Shown here in pieces: positions 44,273 through 54,166 of a DNA stretch of 64,000 nt. Location of the stretch: NCBI RefSeq assembly GCF_012241385.1, contig NZ_JAAVXB010000002.1, forward strand, positions 310,001-374,000, read 5' to 3'. Position 1 is the first letter of the stretch. The number at the start of each line of letters is the position of its first letter. Made by a program: the position numbers and the translations under genes. This DNA comes from Solimonas marina (GTDB taxonomy: Bacteria > Pseudomonadota > Gammaproteobacteria > Nevskiales > Nevskiaceae). The notes below the pieces were generated by a model. That model was not told where the DNA came from. It did no database searches and saw only the letters and a program-made list of their open reading frames with translations.

Positions 44273-44704
44273 ATGAGTTTTCTGAGCAAACTGACCGCGT
44301 CGTTCGCGCCGCCGCCCAAACAGGCGGTCGATCGACACTTGGCGATGGCGGTGCTGCTGCTGGAAACGGCGCGTGCCGATTTCGAGCGTAGTGACGATGA
44401 GCTGGCGGTGATCCGCGAGCAGCTCGCGCACGGGCTGGGCCTGGATCCGGCACAGACCGACGCCTTGCTGCAGCGCGCCGCCGACAGCGCCGGCACCGCC
44501 GTGTCGCTGCACAGTTTCGTTGCCGCGCTCAACGACGAACTCGATGCCGACGGCAAGCGCGAGCTGCTGCTGTGGCTGTGGCAGGTGGCACTGGCCGACG
44601 GCCGCATCGAGCCGCGTGAGGAAGCGCTGATTCGCCAACTCGCCGATCTGCTGTTCGTGCCGCACGCGGATTTCATCCGCACGCGCATGGCGGCGGGCGG
44701 CTGA
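44273..44704 (+). CDS. TerB-like (tellurite-resistance/COG4103) protein
   Basis: 143-residue all-helical soluble protein. The paired metal-binding type helices LLLETARADFERSDDELAVI and WQVALADGRIEPREEALIRQLADLL match the TerB/DjlA fold. Lies between two envelope-protein genes, so it may act from the cytoplasm on the same process; tellurite resistance itself is not implied. Confidence 0.85.
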   Translation: MSFLSKLTASFAPPPKQAVDRHLAMAVLLLETARADFERSDDELAVIREQLAHGLGLDPAQTDALLQRAADSAGTAVSLHSFVAALNDELDADGKRELLLWLWQVALADGRIEPREEALIRQLADLLFVPHADFIRTRMAAGG

Positions 44705-44788
44705 AGCGGGCGGCGTGGCGACAGAGTTCAGGGTCGATTAAGAGCGTCCGTGCACGATGCACGAATTGTCACCAACGGGACCACGATC

Positions 44789-45424
44789 ATGAAGATTTAT
44801 CGCGCTGGACTTCGCTTCGGCCTCGCGCTGGCACTGGGGCTGGCGACGTCACAGGCAGCGCTGGCGCAGGGCGATGCCAAGCCCGGCGATATCCAGGCCC
44901 CGTCGCAGACCGACGAGCAGGCCGGCCAGGCGCCCAAGGACACGACTTACAGCGCCGAAGAAGTCACCGCCGCGGCGTCGAAATTCTTCGGCTCGACCAG
45001 TGAAGGTCTGGCCAATGCCATCGCCAAGGCGTTCAAGGACTACGGGCAGCCGAATGCCTACATCTACGGCACCGAAGGCGGCGGTGCCATCGTCGTCGGC
45101 CTGCGCTACGGCAAGGGCACGCTGCAGTTCAAGGGCGGTGGCAGCCAGAAGGTCTATTGGCAGGGCCCGTCGGTCGGCTGGGACTTCGGCGGCAATGCCT
45201 CCAAGGTCTTCACGCTGGTCTACAACCTGCGCTCGTCGACGCAGCTGTTCCAGCGCTTTCCGGCCGTCGACGGCAGCCTCTATGTGGTCGCCGGCGTCGG
45301 CCTGAATTACCAGAAGAGCGGCAACATCGTGCTGGCCCCGATCCGCACCGGCGTCGGGCTGCGTGCCGGCGCCAGCCTCGGCTACGTGCACTACACGCGC
45401 GAGGCGTCGGTCATCCCGCTCTGA
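44789..45424 (+). CDS. DUF1134 (EipA-like) envelope protein
   Basis: 211 residues with a signal peptide (about 1-26, ALAQGD) and a DUF1134 domain (TLQFKGGGSQKVYWQGPSVG, GGNASKVFTLVYNL, ...). In Brucella the related EipA is a small periplasmic protein needed for envelope integrity. ATG at 44789, followed by a terminator. Occurs mainly in alpha- and some gammaproteobacteria. Confidence 0.86.
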   Translation: MKIYRAGLRFGLALALGLATSQAALAQGDAKPGDIQAPSQTDEQAGQAPKDTTYSAEEVTAAASKFFGSTSEGLANAIAKAFKDYGQPNAYIYGTEGGGAIVVGLRYGKGTLQFKGGGSQKVYWQGPSVGWDFGGNASKVFTLVYNLRSSTQLFQRFPAVDGSLYVVAGVGLNYQKSGNIVLAPIRTGVGLRAGASLGYVHYTREASVIPL

Positions 45425-45440
45425 GGATGCCATGACCATC

Positions 45441-45467
45441 AAGGCCGGCGATTCGCCGGCCTTTTTA
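45441..45467 (+). terminator. Terminator of the DUF1134 gene
   Basis: AAGGCCGGCG-ATT-CGCCGGCCTT stem followed by TTTA. Confidence 0.85.
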
Positions 45468-45511
45468 TTGCGCGGCGAGCGAGATCGCGCATCACCGATC
45501 GGGGTCTGAAC

Positions 45512-45865
45512 ATGCCAGCCAATCTTTCCGTCGTCGCGCAGGCTGCCGGCCTGCTGGTCATGTCGAACTGCTTCATGACAGTGGCGTGGTACGCGCACCT
45601 GAAGAACCTGCACGGCAAGGCCTGGTATGTCGCGGCGCTGGTGTCGTGGTCGATCGCGCTGTTCGAATACCTGTTCCAGGTGCCGGCCAATCGCATCGGC
45701 TACACGGTGCTGACGCTGCCGCAGCTGAAGATCATGCAGGAAGTGATCACGCTGACGGTGTTCGTCCCGTTCCTGATCTTCTACATGAAGCAGCCGATCA
45801 AGCTCGATTACCTTTGGGCCGCGCTGTGCATGTGCGGCGCCGTCTACTTCATTTTCAGAAGCTGA
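45512..45865 (+). CDS. DUF486/DMT family membrane protein
   Basis: 117-residue protein with four transmembrane helices and the DUF486 signature WYAHLKNLHGKAWYVAALVSW... and FEYLFQVPANRIG. DUF486 proteins are distant small-multidrug-resistance-like members of the DMT clan; function not known. Single gene. Confidence 0.9.
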   Translation: MPANLSVVAQAAGLLVMSNCFMTVAWYAHLKNLHGKAWYVAALVSWSIALFEYLFQVPANRIGYTVLTLPQLKIMQEVITLTVFVPFLIFYMKQPIKLDYLWAALCMCGAVYFIFRS

Positions 45866-46053
45866 AGGTCCAGTTCAGACACGCTCATCGGCGCTGGCGC
45901 TCCGGGTCCAAACGCGGCGACGTTGCCGTTCTGTGGGTACACCACGCGGCATGCTTCATCTTCACCGGCTTGACGTCACTCTGACGAAACGCGGGGCGGC
46001 GTCTGGCGCCGGAGCGGCTACTCTATGGCGAATGCCACAGGGGGAGTGCTCAG

Positions 46054-47586
46054 ATGTTGTCTGTCGAAGAATATGCCCGTCACGATGCCATGGGGCTGGC
46101 CGAGCTGGTTGCTCGTGGTGAGGTGTCGGCAGCCGAATTGCTGGAGACCGCGATTGCCTGCGCCCAGGCGCTCCATCCCGATCTGAATGCCGTCGTCACG
46201 CCGATGTACGACATCGCGCGGGCACGCGCCGCCGGGCCGCTGGCCGGGCCGTTCGCCGGCGTCCCGTTTCTGATCAAGGACATCTTCCAGGAATACGCCG
46301 GCGTGCCGTCCAGCTACGGGACCCGCGTGCTCAAGGACCCGCGTTTCGCGCCGACCGAGCACGCCGAGATGACCCAGCGCTGGTTGCGCAGCGGCCTGGT
46401 CATCTTCGGCCGCACCAATGCGCCCGAATTCGGCGCCAAGGGCATCACCGAGCCGGAAGCCTGGGGGCCGACGCGCAATCCCTGGCATCCGGCGCACACG
46501 CCGGGCGGTTCGAGCGGCGGCGCCGCCGCGGCCGTCGCCGCCGGCATCGTGCCGGCCGCCGGCGCCAATGACGGCGGCGGTTCGATCCGCATTCCGGCCG
46601 CGCACTGCGGACTGTTCGGCCTCAAGCCGGGGCGTGCGCGCACGCCGCAGGGGCCGATCTATGTCGAGCGCATGCACGGCGCGGTGATCGACCACGTGCT
46701 GACGCGCACGGTGCGCGACAGTGCCGCGCTGCTCGATGCCACGCAAGGCCCCGAACACGGCGCGCTGTTTCACATCGCGCCGCCGGAACGGCTGTATCTC
46801 GATGAAGTCGGCCGCGATCCGGGCCGCCTGAAGATCGGCTTCACCGCGCATTCGCCGATCGGCTCGGCGGTCGACCCGCAGGCGGTCGAGGCGGTGCGCG
46901 AGATGGCGCGCCTGCTCGAGTCGCTGGGGCATCACGTCGAGGAAGCCGAACCGCAGCTCGACGGTCTGCAGCTCGGCAAGGATTTCGTGACGATGTGGTT
47001 CGCCACCTGCGCGGCGACCATGGACGCGGTCAAGCGCCACACCGGTTGTAGCAATCGCGACTTTGAACTCGACACGCAGGCGATGGCGGCATTCGGTCGC
47101 GCGACGCGCGCGAACACCTATGTCGAGGGCTATTTGCGCTGGAACGACTATGCGCGCCAGCTCGCCGATTTCCATGCGCGCTACGACCTGTTTCTGACGC
47201 CCGCGTTGGCGCAGCTGCCGGCGCGCATCGGCCAGATCCGCACGCCGGATTGGCAGCAGCGGGCGTTGCGCTTGCTGCTCGCGCTCGGCCTCGAAGGTCT
47301 GTTGCTGAAGACTCGCCTGATCGACGACATGGTGCAGGAAAACCTGCGCTGGGTGCCGTTCACGCAGCTCGCCAATCTGACCGGCACGCCGGCGATGTCG
47401 GTGCCGTCCTATCTGGCGCGCTGCCGTGACGAGCGCGGCGACGAATATCAGCTGCCGCTGGGGACCCAATTCGTTGCCGCGCCGGGCGGCGAAGGTTTGT
47501 TGCTGCGCCTGGCCGCGCAGCTCGAGCAAGCCCAGCCCTGGGCTCATCGCATCCCGCCGCTGCATGTCACGCGCGCATCGATCTGA
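46054..47586 (+). CDS. Amidase, amidase-signature family
   Basis: 510 residues with the Ser-cisSer-Lys triad: Lys75 in FLIKDI, Ser153 in TPGGSSGG, nucleophile Ser177 in NDGGGSIRIPA. It hydrolyses an amide to a carboxylate and ammonia; the substrate cannot be predicted (family spans GatA, 6-aminohexanoate hydrolase and others). It ends 9 bases before glnE, so the two are probably co-transcribed. Confidence 0.9.
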   Translation: MLSVEEYARHDAMGLAELVARGEVSAAELLETAIACAQALHPDLNAVVTPMYDIARARAAGPLAGPFAGVPFLIKDIFQEYAGVPSSYGTRVLKDPRFAPTEHAEMTQRWLRSGLVIFGRTNAPEFGAKGITEPEAWGPTRNPWHPAHTPGGSSGGAAAAVAAGIVPAAGANDGGGSIRIPAAHCGLFGLKPGRARTPQGPIYVERMHGAVIDHVLTRTVRDSAALLDATQGPEHGALFHIAPPERLYLDEVGRDPGRLKIGFTAHSPIGSAVDPQAVEAVREMARLLESLGHHVEEAEPQLDGLQLGKDFVTMWFATCAATMDAVKRHTGCSNRDFELDTQAMAAFGRATRANTYVEGYLRWNDYARQLADFHARYDLFLTPALAQLPARIGQIRTPDWQQRALRLLLALGLEGLLLKTRLIDDMVQENLRWVPFTQLANLTGTPAMSVPSYLARCRDERGDEYQLPLGTQFVAAPGGEGLLLRLAAQLEQAQPWAHRIPPLHVTRASI

Positions 47587-47595
47587 GACGACGCG

Positions 47596-50409
47596 ATGTA
47601 CGGCGACCTGAGCCCGGAAGCCCTGTGCGAGCGCTTTGCCGCGCGCTGTCCGCCATTGGCCGCGGTGGCGCCGCGCGTGTTCCGCGCCAGCCCGTTTACC
47701 GCCGATGCGTTTGCGCGCGTGCTCGACGCCCCCGACGCATTCGTGACGCTGGACACTGCATACGCGCCCTCTCAAATGGCGCAACGCGTGGCGGCAGCAA
47801 CGCAGCCTGCCGCGGATGATGCGACGCTGATGCGCGCGCTGCGCGTGGTGCGGCGCGATGAAATGGCACGCATCGCATTCCGTGATCTGGCGGAGTTGGC
47901 GCCGCTCGACGAGACCCTCGGCGACCTCTCCGATCTGGCGGATGCCTGCCTCGCGGCGGCGTTGGCCGGCGCCGAGGCGCGGCTGCAGCAGCGCTACGGC
48001 GTGCCGCGCGACGACGACGGTGCGCTGGTGCGCCCGCTGGTGCTCGGCATGGGCAAGCTCGGCGGCCGCGAGCTCAACTTTTCGTCGGATATCGATCTGA
48101 TCTTCTGTCATGGCGCCGCCGGACAGACCGACGGTACGCGGACGCTGAGCAACGAGGAATATTTCGTGCGGCTCGCGCAGGATGTGCAGCGATCACTGGC
48201 GAGCGTGACGGTCGATGGTTTCGTGTTTCGCGTCGACCTGATGCTGCGTCCGTTCGGTTCGGCCGGCGCGCTGTCGGTGTCGTATGCGGCGTTCGAGGAG
48301 TACTACCAGTCGCACGGGCGCGAGTGGGAGCGCTATGCGCTGATCAAGGCGCGGCCGGTGGCCGGCGATCTCGACGGTGGCCACGCGCTGTTGCGCGCAT
48401 TGCGCCCGTTCGTCTATCGCCGCTATCTCGATTACAACGCGATCGGCAACCTGCGCGATCTCAAGCGCTTGATCGCCGAGGATGTCGCGCGGCGTGGTGC
48501 CGAAGACAACGTCAAGCTCGGTAGCGGCGGCATTCGCGAGCTCGAATTCATCGTGCAGTCGTTTCAGCTCGTGCGCGGCGGCGCCGAAGCGCCATTGCGC
48601 GACAGCCGCCTGCGGCCGGTGCTGCGCTATCTCGGCAGTGCCGGACACCTGCAGCCCGATGTCGCGCAAAGGCTGGACGACGCCTACGTGTTTCTGCGCC
48701 GGCTCGAGAACGCGATCCAGATGTACGGTGATCAACAGACCCACGCGTTGCCGACCGCCGAGGTGCCGCGTGCGGCGCTGTGCGCAGCGCTCGACATCGA
48801 AGACTGGTCGCAGCTTGCCGCGCGTATTACCAAGGTTCGCAGCTTCGTCGAACAGCAGTTCGAGGCGGTGTTCAGCGAGCGTGGCAGCGCCGGCAGCGAG
48901 GCGGCGAGCGAGGACAGCAAGCTGGCGCGTGCGTTGTGGCACGGCATGGCCAGCGGTGACGAGGCGGTGTCGGCACTGCGTGAGGCCGGCTTCGGCGAGG
49001 CTCCGGAAGCGCTGGCCGGCGTCATCGACGAGTTGCGTAATACCCGACTGGTGCGGGCGCTGTCCGAACGCAGCACAACGATGATGGTGGCGCTGCTCGC
49101 GGCGCTGTTCGAGCTGGCCCGGCAGCAGGAGCAACCCGAGGCGGCGTTGATGCGCACCCTGCGCGTGCTGCAGGCGATCGGTGGGCGCTCGACCTATCTG
49201 GCGCTGCTGCATGACAACGTCGAGCCGCGCGAGCAGTTGATGCGTCTGTGTGCGGCCAGTCCGTGGCTCACGGATTTCATTGCACAGTCGCCGGTGCTGC
49301 TCGACTCGCTGCTCGATCGCCGCGCGCTTTACGATCCGCCGACGCGCGAGAGTCTGCGCGATGAACTGACGCGGCGTATTGCCGAGGTGCCGGATGGCGA
49401 TACCGAAGCCGGCATGGACTTGCTGCGCCGCTATCAGAAGGAAATGACGCTGCGCATCGCCGCCGCCGATCTGTCCGGCGTGCTGCCGCTGGTGCAAGTC
49501 AGCGACCGTTTGACCTGGCTCGCCGAATCGTTGGTCGATGCGGCGCTGACGCTGGCCTGGCGCGAAATGCTCGCGCAATACGGCGGCCCGCAGCGTAGCG
49601 ACGGCAGCGCCGCCGGTTTTGCTGTCATCGCCTACGGCAAGTTCGGCGGCATCGAGCTTGGCTACGGCTCCGACCTGGACCTGGTGTTCCTGCACGACTG
49701 TGACCAACTCGATGCCGATACCGAGGACGGCCCACGCGCGATCAACAACGGCGTGTTCTATGCGCGGCTCGCGCAGCGTGTCATCAACTGGCTGGCGACA
49801 CAGACGCCGGCCGGGCGTGCCTATGAAGTGGACATGGAGCTACGGCCCAACGGTCGCTCGGGTCTTCTGGTCTCGAGTCTCGACAGCTTCGCCGATTACC
49901 AGCGCGAGTCGGCATGGACCTGGGAGCACCAGGCCCTGACGCGGGCGCGCTGCGTGGCTGGCCCGGCCTGGCTCGTGGCGGACTTTGCCGCGCTGCGCCG
50001 CGAAATCCTGGTGCGTCGGCGCGATCCACAAAAACTTGCACACGACATCGTCGAGATGCGCGCCAAGATGCGCGCCAGCCTCGACCGCAGCGACGCCGAG
50101 CTATGGGACATCAAGCAAGGCGAGGGGGGGCTGATCGATATCGAATTCGTGACGCAGTACCTGGTGTTGCGCGATGCGCACTGCGATGCTGGCATCGTCC
50201 AGTGGAGCGACAACTGGCGTCAGCTCGAGGCGCTCGCCGCGGCCGGAGCGCTCGACGCGCAGAGCTGCGAAACGCTGATCGCCTGTTATCGCAGCTACCG
50301 CGCCTGGGCGCACAACCGCTCGCTGCAGAACGCACCGCAGCGGGCACCGTATCCGCGCTTCGAGAAGGAGCGCGCCGCGGTCCGCGAGGTGGTCGCACGC
50401 TATCTGTAA
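47596..50409 (+). CDS. glnE: Bifunctional glutamine synthetase adenylyltransferase/deadenylase
   Basis: 937 residues (E. coli enzyme 946). Two nucleotidyltransferase domains are visible: the deadenylylase half with GMGKLGGRELNFSSDIDL (about 152-169) and the adenylyltransferase half with YGKFGGIELGYGSDLDL (about 678-694), separated by helical regulatory regions. It adds and removes AMP on glutamine synthetase under PII control. All catalytic Asp pairs are in place. Confidence 0.96.
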   Translation: MYGDLSPEALCERFAARCPPLAAVAPRVFRASPFTADAFARVLDAPDAFVTLDTAYAPSQMAQRVAAATQPAADDATLMRALRVVRRDEMARIAFRDLAELAPLDETLGDLSDLADACLAAALAGAEARLQQRYGVPRDDDGALVRPLVLGMGKLGGRELNFSSDIDLIFCHGAAGQTDGTRTLSNEEYFVRLAQDVQRSLASVTVDGFVFRVDLMLRPFGSAGALSVSYAAFEEYYQSHGREWERYALIKARPVAGDLDGGHALLRALRPFVYRRYLDYNAIGNLRDLKRLIAEDVARRGAEDNVKLGSGGIRELEFIVQSFQLVRGGAEAPLRDSRLRPVLRYLGSAGHLQPDVAQRLDDAYVFLRRLENAIQMYGDQQTHALPTAEVPRAALCAALDIEDWSQLAARITKVRSFVEQQFEAVFSERGSAGSEAASEDSKLARALWHGMASGDEAVSALREAGFGEAPEALAGVIDELRNTRLVRALSERSTTMMVALLAALFELARQQEQPEAALMRTLRVLQAIGGRSTYLALLHDNVEPREQLMRLCAASPWLTDFIAQSPVLLDSLLDRRALYDPPTRESLRDELTRRIAEVPDGDTEAGMDLLRRYQKEMTLRIAAADLSGVLPLVQVSDRLTWLAESLVDAALTLAWREMLAQYGGPQRSDGSAAGFAVIAYGKFGGIELGYGSDLDLVFLHDCDQLDADTEDGPRAINNGVFYARLAQRVINWLATQTPAGRAYEVDMELRPNGRSGLLVSSLDSFADYQRESAWTWEHQALTRARCVAGPAWLVADFAALRREILVRRRDPQKLAHDIVEMRAKMRASLDRSDAELWDIKQGEGGLIDIEFVTQYLVLRDAHCDAGIVQWSDNWRQLEALAAAGALDAQSCETLIACYRSYRAWAHNRSLQNAPQRAPYPRFEKERAAVREVVARYL

Positions 50410-50435
50410 TCAGTCGCCATCAGGGGCGATTTCCT

Positions 50436-51505
50436 ATGAAGATTGTTTTTTCCGCTACACGGCAGTGGAACCCGGGGGACGAGTTCATTCTGCGCGGTTG
50501 CATCCGCGCTTTCGCGCTGGCCGGCGTCGACGTCATGCCGGTGTTGTTCAACCGTCATCCGCAGATCCGCCCGGCACATCGACGGCGGGCTCGCTGGGGG
50601 CTGGGCGCGCTGAAGTCATTGCGAGCACGGGCCAGACCGTTTTTCGATAACTCGGTCAAGGACGCAACGGATATCGGCTTTGCCGACGCCGTCGTGTTCG
50701 CCGGTTCTCCGCAATGGCGCGGCGCGCGCGTGCGCACGCTCTACGAAAAAATTGCAGCCCATGACGTGCCCACCTGTTTTCTCGGGCTCGGTACCAACCG
50801 GCACTTCCGTTTCGACCGTCGGCATTTCTCGAAGCTGGAACTGGATGTTCTGCAGCGCAGCCGGCTGATCACCTGCCGCGATCCGCTGACCACCGAGTGC
50901 CTGCAGCCATTGCCGGTTCGTCATTTGCCATGCCCGGCGTTTCTCAGTGCCGAGCGCGTCCAGCGGCGCACGACGATTCGTCGCGTGGCGTTGATCTTCG
51001 GCAGCGACCAGGCGGTGACCAGCAACAACATCAGTCCGGCGACCTTCGCGTATCTGTGTGAGCTGTACGCGCGGCTGATCGCAGCGCATGGCACGTCGAT
51101 CGAGTTCGAGCTCGTCGCGCACTACATCGACGAGCTCCCCCATTTTTTCGCACGCCGTTTCGCGATCTGCCGCTGCGCTATTCGTACGACGCGCGTGATT
51201 ACGCCGACATCTATTCACGCTACGACCTCGTCGTCGGGCATCGCGTGCACGGCATCGGCATCGCCGCCTCGCAGGGCATACCCGGAATTTGTGTCGTGCA
51301 CGACCTGCGCGGGGAAACGGCGCGTGGCTTCGGGGCGCAGCTGCTGCAGGCCGGCACGCCGATCGACGAGGCGCTGCGCCTCTTCGATGCAGTAGGCACC
51401 CGACACGCGGCGCTGAGCGGCGACATCGTCGAGCACAAACGACAGGTGGAAGCGATCTACACGTCGCTTCTGCAGAAGTCGCTGTTGGGGGGTGTCTCGG
51501 GCTGA
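50436..51505 (+). pseudogene. Polysaccharide pyruvyl transferase family gene, interrupted by a one-base frameshift
   Basis: Begins MKIVFSATRQWNPGDEF with a GDEFILRGCIRA motif typical of PF04230 pyruvyl transferases, and continues well to about residue 236. From about 51,137 the frame loses sense and ends at 51395, whereas the neighbouring frame reads FRDLPLRYSYDARDY and then GHRVHGIGIA (a family motif) to 51505. Adding one C in the C5 run (51137-51141) restores a continuous protein of about 356 residues. Either a real inactivation, a phase-variable tract or a sequencing error. It would add pyruvate ketals to sugars. Confidence 0.75.
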
Positions 51506-51609
51506 GTGACGCGCTGCATTTCGTTACATCTCGACACCCGGGAGCGCACGGCCGACGGGTACGGTAGTGGCTGCTTCAAGCTGCGGCGAAGACCGCACGG
51601 AGTTCGAGC

Positions 51610-52329
51610 TTGTCCTGCTACTACCGTCTCCCGCATGCGCTGCGCTGGCAGCTGGCGCCACTGTGGTCGCCGCGTGCCGTACTGCGACGGCGGCGCGAAC
51701 TGCGCGACCCTGCCGGCCGCTTTCACCCCTACGCGCAGCGCGGCGCGATTTTTGTGCACGTCCCCAAGTGTGCAGGCACATCGGTTGCACGTGCGATTTT
51801 CGGCCAGGACAAGTTCGCGCATCTCGGCGTACGTGAATATCAGCTGATGTTTTCGCCGGCGCACTTTGCGTCGGTGTACAAGTTCACGGTGGTGCGCAAC
51901 CCGTGGGACCGTCTGGTCTCGGCCTGGCATTTCCTGCGCTCCGATCACGGCTCGCCAGGTGATCGTGCGTGGGTGGCTCGGCATCTGGCGCCATATGGCG
52001 ACTTTGCCGATTTCGTCGCCTACGGTTTGGCGCGGCCTGAGATTCGCGCGCGCCATCATTTCCGTCCACAGGTGTCGTATCTGCGCCTGCCTGGGCAATC
52101 GACGCTCTTGATCGATCAAATCTGCCGCGCCGAGACGCTGGATCGCGATCTCGCACAGGTCTGCGATGCACTGCAGTTGCCGCAGGTCAGTCTGCCACGC
52201 ATCAATACCTCGGCGCACCGCGATTACCGCAGCTGCTACGACGAGCGCACACGGGCAATCGTCGCGCAGCACTACCGCGACGACATTGCAGCGTTTGGCT
52301 ACACCTTCGACGGTATCGCGCGAATCTAG
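51610..52329 (+). CDS. Sulfotransferase (Sulfotransfer_2-like), carbohydrate-type
   Basis: 239 residues. The PAPS 5'-phosphosulfate loop is HVPKCAGTS (about 50-58) and the 3'-phosphate-binding motif RNPWDRLVSAW (about 96-106), both characteristic of glycan sulfotransferases. It would transfer sulfate from PAPS to a sugar hydroxyl. TTG start at 51610 (no nearer ATG in frame). It is in the glycan cluster and pairs with a second such gene at 53504. Confidence 0.85.
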   Translation: MSCYYRLPHALRWQLAPLWSPRAVLRRRRELRDPAGRFHPYAQRGAIFVHVPKCAGTSVARAIFGQDKFAHLGVREYQLMFSPAHFASVYKFTVVRNPWDRLVSAWHFLRSDHGSPGDRAWVARHLAPYGDFADFVAYGLARPEIRARHHFRPQVSYLRLPGQSTLLIDQICRAETLDRDLAQVCDALQLPQVSLPRINTSAHRDYRSCYDERTRAIVAQHYRDDIAAFGYTFDGIARI

Positions 52330-52348
52330 CGGATGATCGCCACGCCGC

Positions 52349-53302
52349 TCATGCAGCGTCGGCGAACGGCAGTTGCTTCAGATACTCGTTGGGGTCGACG
52401 CGCGGCAGGATGTCGCCGGGCAGGGTCGACTGCAGCGATGCGTTGATGACCTCGATGCTGGTGTTGCGCAGCAGGTCGGCCGCGAAGCGAAAGTCCGGCG
52501 CGATGTACTCGGCGTAGTCCTGCTGCAGCATCGAGCGCTCCGGCGTGGCTTCGGCGTAGTAGCGTCCTTCGCTCAGATCGAGCCCGAACAGCACGATGCG
52601 CCGCGGTCGTTGTGCGGCGGCGATCTGCAGCGCGAGGAAGGCGACGGTGCGTGACGGATAAAAGCCGATGTCGGCGTCGTTGGAGAACGCGCAGCGCTGG
52701 CCGTCCATTGCCAGCTCGGCCGGTGAAAAGCGGCGCCACCATGCGCTCGACTGGCGATAGGGTCGCTGCAGATTGTCGAAGAGATAGGTCGGGATGCGGT
52801 CGAAGAGGTCCGGGTCGCGACGTGCCAGCTCCAAGGCGACCCGGTGATCCACGGCCAGAGCCCGCGCGTTGGCGATGCCGGCTTGTACGCTGGACCACTG
52901 GCGGCGCACATAGCCGACGTCCGAGATCAGATAGAGATCGGAGTGGACGCCGCCATCGGCGAGTATCTGGAACGAACCGTTGACGGTGATGCGGGCGCCC
53001 TGCAGCAGCAGGTCCGGGGCGTCGATGCGCGAAATCGACGGGCCGGACAGCACGATGTGCACGTTGCGACCGGACGGCAGCCAGTGCGACAGGCTGCGCA
53101 GGCGGTAGCGACGGCGCTCGATGGTCACATCCCAGCCGCCGGCGCGGACCTCGGCGCGGTAGTGGCGCCCGTAGTGGCGCCAGTGCCAGCAGCCACGACC
53201 ACGCCAGAGCAGGGCGGTGCGATACAGGCAGTCGGCCAGCGCCATCGCCGGCTTTTCGGGGGGCGGCATCGGCGCCGCGCGGGAATCGCTGTTGAACTCC
53301 AT
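52349..53302 (-). CDS. Putative LPS-core transferase-like protein (WaaZ/DUF115/GT42-like)
   Basis: 317 residues. The pattern VLSGPSISRID (about 83-93) resembles the N-terminal nucleotide loop of sialyltransferase-like and DUF115 proteins, and FYPSRTVAFLALQIAAAQRPRRIVLFGLDLS (about 217-247) matches the active-site helix and strand of that fold. I cannot name the donor sugar. It lies on the opposite strand between the two sulfotransferase genes, consistent with a surface-glycan role. Confidence 0.5.
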   Translation of the reverse strand: MEFNSDSRAAPMPPPEKPAMALADCLYRTALLWRGRGCWHWRHYGRHYRAEVRAGGWDVTIERRRYRLRSLSHWLPSGRNVHIVLSGPSISRIDAPDLLLQGARITVNGSFQILADGGVHSDLYLISDVGYVRRQWSSVQAGIANARALAVDHRVALELARRDPDLFDRIPTYLFDNLQRPYRQSSAWWRRFSPAELAMDGQRCAFSNDADIGFYPSRTVAFLALQIAAAQRPRRIVLFGLDLSEGRYYAEATPERSMLQQDYAEYIAPDFRFAADLLRNTSIEVINASLQSTLPGDILPRVDPNEYLKQLPFADAA

Positions 53303-53503
53303 GCCGGCAGGCTAACGGTGCGATGCGCACGCGAATTCGCCGGCAGCGCTCGGTCTGTAACACTTGGTTTCGGCCGATCGTCAGATGTTGCGGCAGGCGG
53401 CGATCGTGCAAGCAAGCGTTTTGCCCTGTGTGCGCCGGTCGGGGGCGGTGCTGGGGCATAATTCGCGCATGCCCCGACGCTTCGGCCTGCCGGCCGCCAT
53501 TGC

Positions 53504-54166
53504 ATGATCCTGTCGAACCGCCACAACTTCCTGTACGTGCATATCGCCAAGACCGGCGGGACCAGCGTGCGTGCGGCGCTGAAGTCGCTGCAATGGAAAG
53601 ACCCCTATTACCTCGCACAGTTCATTTGCTCACGCCTGTCGCACATGACCGGGCACCGCATCGCGGCCAAGCTGCCGCGGCATGCCAAGATCATCGGGGC
53701 GCAGGAAATGCTGCCGCAGGAATTCTTCGACGGCCTGTTCAAGTTCGCATTCGTGCGCAATCCGTGGGACCTGCAGGTCAGTTCCTACCACCACCTGAAG
53801 CGCGAGCGCCCGCACCTGCTTGAAGGGCACGAGAGCTTCGAGGCGTTTACCCGCCACAAGCTCGACCCCGAGCGTGCCTACCAGTACCACCTCGATACCG
53901 CGATCACGGTGCAGACCGACTACCTGGTCGACCTGCACGGCAAGGTACTGACCGATTTCCTCGGACGCTACGAGAGCCTGCACGACGACTTCCACACGAT
54001 CTGTCAGCGCATCGGCGTGCCGACGCCGGCGTTGCCGCACAAGCGACAGGCCACCGATCGCAGCAAGGACTATCGCAGCTACTACAGCGATGATCTCGCT
54101 GAACTCGTCGGCCGCTATTTCCATCGCGACGTCGAGGTGCTCGGCTATCGCTTCGATCCGGTCTGA
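53504..54166 (+). CDS. Sulfotransferase (Sulfotransfer_2-like), second copy
   Basis: 220 residues with 5'-PSB motif HIAKTGGTS (about 13-21) and 3'-PB motif VRNPWD (about 84-89). It shares the fold but not close identity with the gene at 51610, so the two probably sulfate different positions or sugars. The ATG at 53504 is in a natural place. The next gene is asnB-like. Confidence 0.85.
   Translation: MILSNRHNFLYVHIAKTGGTSVRAALKSLQWKDPYYLAQFICSRLSHMTGHRIAAKLPRHAKIIGAQEMLPQEFFDGLFKFAFVRNPWDLQVSSYHHLKRERPHLLEGHESFEAFTRHKLDPERAYQYHLDTAITVQTDYLVDLHGKVLTDFLGRYESLHDDFHTICQRIGVPTPALPHKRQATDRSKDYRSYYSDDLAELVGRYFHRDVEVLGYRFDPV

Noticed and set aside
46018-48111. Long minus-strand open frame (697 codons) across the amidase and the start of glnE
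   Set aside because: It is the antisense shadow of high-GC genes in the matching frame: Arg/His/Gln-rich, no family motifs and no ribosome-binding site.
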